NCBI GenBank assembly: GCA_026785795.1
Contig: JAJAZJ010000201.1
Location: 1 to 9,410 of the forward strand
Length of the DNA: 9,410 nt
Direction: 5' to 3'
DNA from: Pseudoxanthomonas sp.
GTDB taxonomy: Bacteria; Pseudomonadota; Gammaproteobacteria; Xanthomonadales; Xanthomonadaceae
Shown here: piece by piece, positions 7,146 to 9,410 of the stretch
Layout of the letters: each line of letters starts with the position of its first letter
Numbering within the stretch: the first letter of the stretch is position 1
The notes under the pieces: generated by a model
Seen by the model: the letters and a program-made list of their open reading frames with translations, nothing else
Databases searched by the model: none
Told to the model about the DNA's origin: nothing
Program-made: the position numbers and the translations under genes

Positions 7146-7661
7146 TCAATCAGCCGCCAGCTTGCGCTGTTTGGCCAGCTTCTTGCGCACCATCTCGCGC
7201 TTCAGCGGCGACAGGTAGTCGACGAACAGCTTGCCGTCCAGGTGGTCTATTTCATGCTGGATGCACACCGCCAGCAGGGCATCCACCTGCGCCTGGTGCG
7301 GCTGGCCGTGGCGGTCCAGGTAGCTCACGTCGATCTGGTCGGCGCGGGTGACGTCGGCAAAGATACCGGGCACGGACAGGCAGCCCTCCTGGTAGACCTG
7401 CTCGCCTGCCTTGGCCAGGATCTGCGGATTGATGAAGACCTGGGGGTCGGACTTGTCCTCGCTCACGTCGATGACCATGAATCGCTGGTGCACATCCACC
7501 TGGCTGGCGGCCAGGCCGATGCCAGGGGCCTCGTACATGGTCTCGAACATGTCATCGAGCAGCCGCTGGAACCCCGGATCGGTGATTCTGGCAGCCTCCA
7601 CCGGGGCCGCTTTGGTGCGCAGGCGGGGGTCGGGGAACTCTAGGATCGGGAGCAGGGACAT
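7146..7661 (-). CDS. def: Peptide deformylase Def
   Basis: The product has 171 residues, the family's usual length. Def is a metalloenzyme (normally Fe2+) that removes the N-formyl group from new proteins at the ribosome exit, the counterpart of Fmt encoded next to it. All three signature motifs are present: motif I GIGLAASQ at 47–54, motif [10 protein letters not shown] at 92–99 with the metal-binding Cys94, and motif [12 protein letters not shown] at 135–143 with metal ligands His136 and His140 and catalytic Glu137. The N-terminus [18 protein letters not shown] is typical. The lysine-rich C-terminal helix ([17 protein letters not shown]) matches the one that binds the ribosome in the E. coli enzyme. 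It is the first gene of the operon, starting at the ATG at 7661 and divergent from the LysM gene. The ribosome binding site is weak. Confidence 0.98.
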   Translation of the reverse strand: MSLLPILEFPDPRLRTKAAPVEAARITDPGFQRLLDDMFETMYEAPGIGLAASQVDVHQRFMVIDVSEDKSDPQVFINPQILAKAGEQVYQEGCLSVPGIFADVTRADQIDVSYLDRHGQPHQAQVDALLAVCIQHEIDHLDGKLFVDYLSPLKREMVRKKLAKQRKLAAD

Positions 7662-7709
7662 GCTGGTTCTGTAATGGGGTTGCGGCTGGAATTCGGCAAG
7701 GCCTCACGG

Positions 7710-7715
7710 ATTCTA
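7710..7715 (-). promoter_or_regulatory. Possible −10 box for the def–fmt–rsmB operon
   Basis: Reading the minus strand, TAGAAT at 7715–7710 matches the sigma-70 −10 consensus at five of six positions and would start transcription about 40 bases before the def ATG. At 17 bp upstream I see no good −35 box, so this is a weak call that rests mainly on position: the def operon must be driven from the 131-bp gap it shares with the divergent LysM gene. Confidence 0.25.
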
Positions 7716-7725
7716 ACTCGCGGGC

Positions 7726-7756
7726 TTGCTTAGTGGCCCGGTTTCTGGACTATAGT
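7726..7756 (+). promoter_or_regulatory. Probable sigma-70 promoter of the LysM gene
   Basis: TTGCTT (7726–7731) and TATAGT (7751–7756) resemble −35 and −10 boxes, separated by 19 bp, which is longer than the ideal 17. The −10 box is good (five of six). Transcription would begin near 7763, leaving a leader of about 30 bases. A Shine-Dalgarno-like AGGTAGAG (7779–7786) then sits six bases before the ATG at 7793, which supports that start over the upstream GTG at 7733. The GTG start would lie upstream of this −10 box and so could not be used from this promoter. Confidence 0.45.
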
Positions 7757-7792
7757 GCGGACAACCTGCGGGGAAATCAGGTAGAGATCATC

Positions 7793-8959
7793 ATGTTCAG
7801 AAAACTACGTATTGCCGTCGTCGCCGCCGCGCTGGTCGTGGCCACCTATGCCACGGCCGCCGAAATGGCCGGCCCGCATCCAGACATCTACGTGGTCAAG
7901 CGGGGCGACACGCTGTGGGATATCTCCGGCCGCTTCCTGCAGAAACCATGGCTGTGGCCCGAAATCTGGCAGGCCAACCCGCAGATCCAGAATCCGCACC
8001 TGATTTTTCCGGGCGACGTGATCAGCCTGGCCTATCTGGACCGCGTGGCCATCCAGGCCGGTCCGCGCCAGGACGCGCCGATCAACGCCATCCCGCTGTC
8101 CGACATCGAGCCGTTCCTGAAGAACCTGCGGGTCACCGACAGCTTCAAGCAGCTGCCGCGGGTGGTGGGGCTGGAGGAGGACCGCCTGCGCAGCTCGGCC
8201 AGCCTGATGGTCTACACGCTGGGCCAGGAAGGCGCACAGGTAGGCCAGCGTTTTGCCATCCTGCGCCCTACCCTGCGCTACACCAACACGCGATTCCTAT
8301 CCAACGGCGAGTTCGGGACCTACCAGGAAGACCTGGACTTCCGCGGCAATCGCGCCGGCTCACAGACCATCGACTGGGATCGGAGCTGGAACAGTGCCGC
8401 CTTGAATACCGGCTGGCAGCGGGGGCTGCTGGGCTACGAATTGGCCCAGGTCGCCGTAGGCACGCTGACCCGCGGGGTCATGCCCGGCTCCGACACCAGC
8501 ACCGTAACCCTGGAAGGCAACGGCCACGAGGTGCGCGTCGGCGACCGGCTGGTGCCGGTCGAAGCCCAGCCCTACGACCTGCAGTTCATCCCGCACGTCC
8601 CCGCCGTCCCGCAGCCGGACGGCAGGTTGCAGATCATGGCGGTGGCCAATGGCATGACGTCCGGCGGACCGCGCGATGTGGTGGCCATCTCCGGCGGCAG
8701 CCGCGAGGGCATCGACAACGGCACCGTGTTCTCGATCTGGCGCGAGGGCAGCCACGTCGTCGACCGCTACAACAACCCCAATACCTCGCGGGCCAACGAA
8801 AACCGCCGCGGCAGGGGCGACCTCGTGCTGCCGGATGAATACGCCGGCCACGTGATGGTGTTCCGCACCTTTGACAAGGTCAGCTATGGCCTGGTCATGG
8901 AGGGCATCAAGCCGACGCGCGTGGGCTACACGCTCAAGCATCCCGATCCCACCTACTGA
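7793..8959 (+). CDS. Secreted LysM-domain protein (conserved neighbour of dprA)
   Basis: The product has 388 residues from the ATG at 7793. The start is chosen because it gives a clean signal peptide (MFRKLRIAVVAAALVVATYA, cut near ATAA at 20–23) and has a Shine-Dalgarno-like site; a GTG at 7733 would bury that signal. A single LysM domain follows at about 32–79: YVVKRGDTLWDISGRFL, then WPEIWQANPQIQNPHLIFPGDVI. LysM domains bind N-acetylglucosamine in peptidoglycan, so the protein is expected in the periplasm against the cell wall. The remaining 300 residues have no enzyme motif that I recognise. They are rich in short beta-type segments, with VAISGGSREGIDNGTVFSIWREG (297–319, quoted in part elsewhere) and GHVMVFRTFDKVSYGLVME (352–370) as the most family-like parts. 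Proteins of this layout commonly sit beside dprA in beta- and gammaproteobacteria. Function unknown; a cell-wall or DNA-uptake role is only suggested by the neighbour. Confidence 0.9.
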   Translation: MFRKLRIAVVAAALVVATYATAAEMAGPHPDIYVVKRGDTLWDISGRFLQKPWLWPEIWQANPQIQNPHLIFPGDVISLAYLDRVAIQAGPRQDAPINAIPLSDIEPFLKNLRVTDSFKQLPRVVGLEEDRLRSSASLMVYTLGQEGAQVGQRFAILRPTLRYTNTRFLSNGEFGTYQEDLDFRGNRAGSQTIDWDRSWNSAALNTGWQRGLLGYELAQVAVGTLTRGVMPGSDTSTVTLEGNGHEVRVGDRLVPVEAQPYDLQFIPHVPAVPQPDGRLQIMAVANGMTSGGPRDVVAISGGSREGIDNGTVFSIWREGSHVVDRYNNPNTSRANENRRGRGDLVLPDEYAGHVMVFRTFDKVSYGLVMEGIKPTRVGYTLKHPDPTY

Positions 8960-8964
8960 CCGCT

Positions 8965-8976
8965 AGGAAATTTCCT
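8965..8976. promoter_or_regulatory. 12-bp perfect palindrome after the LysM gene
   Basis: AGGAAATTTCCT is a perfect dyad centred between 8970 and 8971, five bases after the LysM stop codon. With no loop it would not make an RNA hairpin, so if it means anything it is more likely a protein-binding site. A 12-bp palindrome can also arise by chance. No matching second copy was noticed in the window. Confidence 0.25.
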
Positions 8977-8987
8977 CGGCAACACCG

Positions 8988-9011
8988 CGACGGCGCCTGA
9001 GGGCGCCGTTG
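8988..9011 (+). terminator. GC-rich hairpin between the LysM gene and dprA
   Basis: The arms 8988–8997 (CGACGGCGCC) and 9002–9011 (GGCGCCGTTG) pair with one G·U, around the loop TGAG. Eight central pairs are perfect. The bases that follow are TCGTTT, a short and broken T-tract, so it is at best an imperfect intrinsic terminator. It lies only 24 bases before the dprA start, so it could instead be an attenuator or an RNA-processing hairpin in a shared LysM–dprA message. Confidence 0.45.
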
Positions 9012-9035
9012 TCGTTTGCGGCCTAACCTGCGGAG

Positions 9036-9410
9036 ATGCACGCCGAAGACCCCGTCCATTTGCTTAAGCTGGTCCTGGCCGGCGGCGCCGCGGCCAATCG
9101 CCGCGCCCTGCTGGACGCGCACGGTGCTCCGGCGGACTGCCGTGCGGCAGGGCCAGGCGCATGGCGGGCCGCGGGATTGTCGGAGCTGCAGATGCAGCGC
9201 CTGCGCCGGCCCGCGACCGACGAGCTGGGCAGGGCGCTGGCCTGGCTGGAACATCCCGGCCACCACTTGCTGGGCTGGAACGACCCGGACTACCCGCCGC
9301 TGTTGCGGCGGATCAGCAGCCCGCCGTTCGCCCTGTTCGTGGACGGCGACCCCACCCTGCTGTGGCACCCTGGCGTGGCCGTGGTGGGCAGCCGCTCGCC
9401 CACCAGCGGC
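9036..9410 (+). CDS. dprA: DNA-processing protein DprA (Smf), 3' end outside window
   Basis: The first 125 residues are visible and the frame runs off the right edge. The ATG at 9036 is the only plausible start, because an in-frame TAA stands at 9024–9026; a GGAG touches the ATG directly, closer than usual for a Shine-Dalgarno. The N-terminal helical region (about 5–70) is followed by the conserved entry into the DprA Rossmann-like domain: LLGWNDPDYPPLLRRI at 78–93, SSPPFALFVDGDP at 94–106 and VAVVGSRSPTSG at 114–125, the last being the start of the phosphate-binding-like loop (GSR at 118–120). DprA binds incoming single-stranded DNA in the cytoplasm and loads RecA on it during natural transformation. 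It follows the LysM gene by 76 bp on the same strand. The identification is firm despite the truncation. Confidence 0.95.
   Translation, partial: MHAEDPVHLLKLVLAGGAAANRRALLDAHGAPADCRAAGPGAWRAAGLSELQMQRLRRPATDELGRALAWLEHPGHHLLGWNDPDYPPLLRRISSPPFALFVDGDPTLLWHPGVAVVGSRSPTSG

Noticed and set aside
6043..7218. Long plus-strand open frame (391 codons) opposite fmt and across the inverted repeat
   Set aside because: It is a shadow of fmt with no recognisable domain, and it runs through the intergenic repeat.

Overview
The window looks like a chromosomal core region of a high-GC gammaproteobacterium of the Xanthomonadales (Xanthomonas / Stenotrophomonas / Lysobacter-like). This is inferred from the strongly GC-rich codon third positions, the block LysM protein–dprA divergent from def–fmt–rsmB, and a GGGAAT-type intergenic repeat of a style I associate with that group. 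The genus cannot be fixed from the sequence alone. I see no mobile element, CRISPR array, rRNA or tRNA.

Bases 1–2829 (+ strand) hold three tightly coupled genes: the 3' part of a Sel1-repeat protein, a small two-helix membrane protein with one bacterial PH (bPH2/DUF304) domain (YdbS-like), and a larger membrane protein with three such domains (YdbT-like). Both junctions are TGATG stop/start overlaps, so this is very likely one operon for an envelope function. A family-2 glycosyltransferase of the WaaE/KdtX type follows on the same strand (2871–3629). A second, unrelated GT-A glycosyltransferase converges on it from the minus strand (3685–4497). These two enzymes suggest lipopolysaccharide or other surface-glycan synthesis. 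Bases 4498–4825 have no convincing gene, only one weak small-ORF candidate.

Bases 4826–7661 (− strand) are the translation-initiation operon def–fmt–rsmB, transcribed from right to left. Fmt formylates initiator Met-tRNA, Def removes the formyl group from new proteins, and RsmB methylates 16S rRNA near the P site. fmt and rsmB overlap by four bases (GTGA). Between def and fmt lies a 101-bp element with 30-bp inverted arms, each built of four heptamers, matching at 28 of 30 positions. It fills the gap from the def stop codon to six bases before the fmt start, where no Shine-Dalgarno sequence is visible.

Bases 7662–7792 are a divergent promoter region. To its right, on the + strand, come a secreted LysM-domain protein (7793–8959) and the 5' part of dprA (9036 to the edge), which encodes the RecA/ssDNA loader used in natural transformation. 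A 12-bp perfect palindrome and a strong GC hairpin sit in the 76-bp gap between them.

Most of the window is ordinary conserved content. I found no clear new system. The features most worth a second look are the def–fmt inverted heptamer element, the hairpin in front of dprA, the C8 tract at the start of the triple-PH gene, and the small ORF in front of the minus-strand glycosyltransferase.
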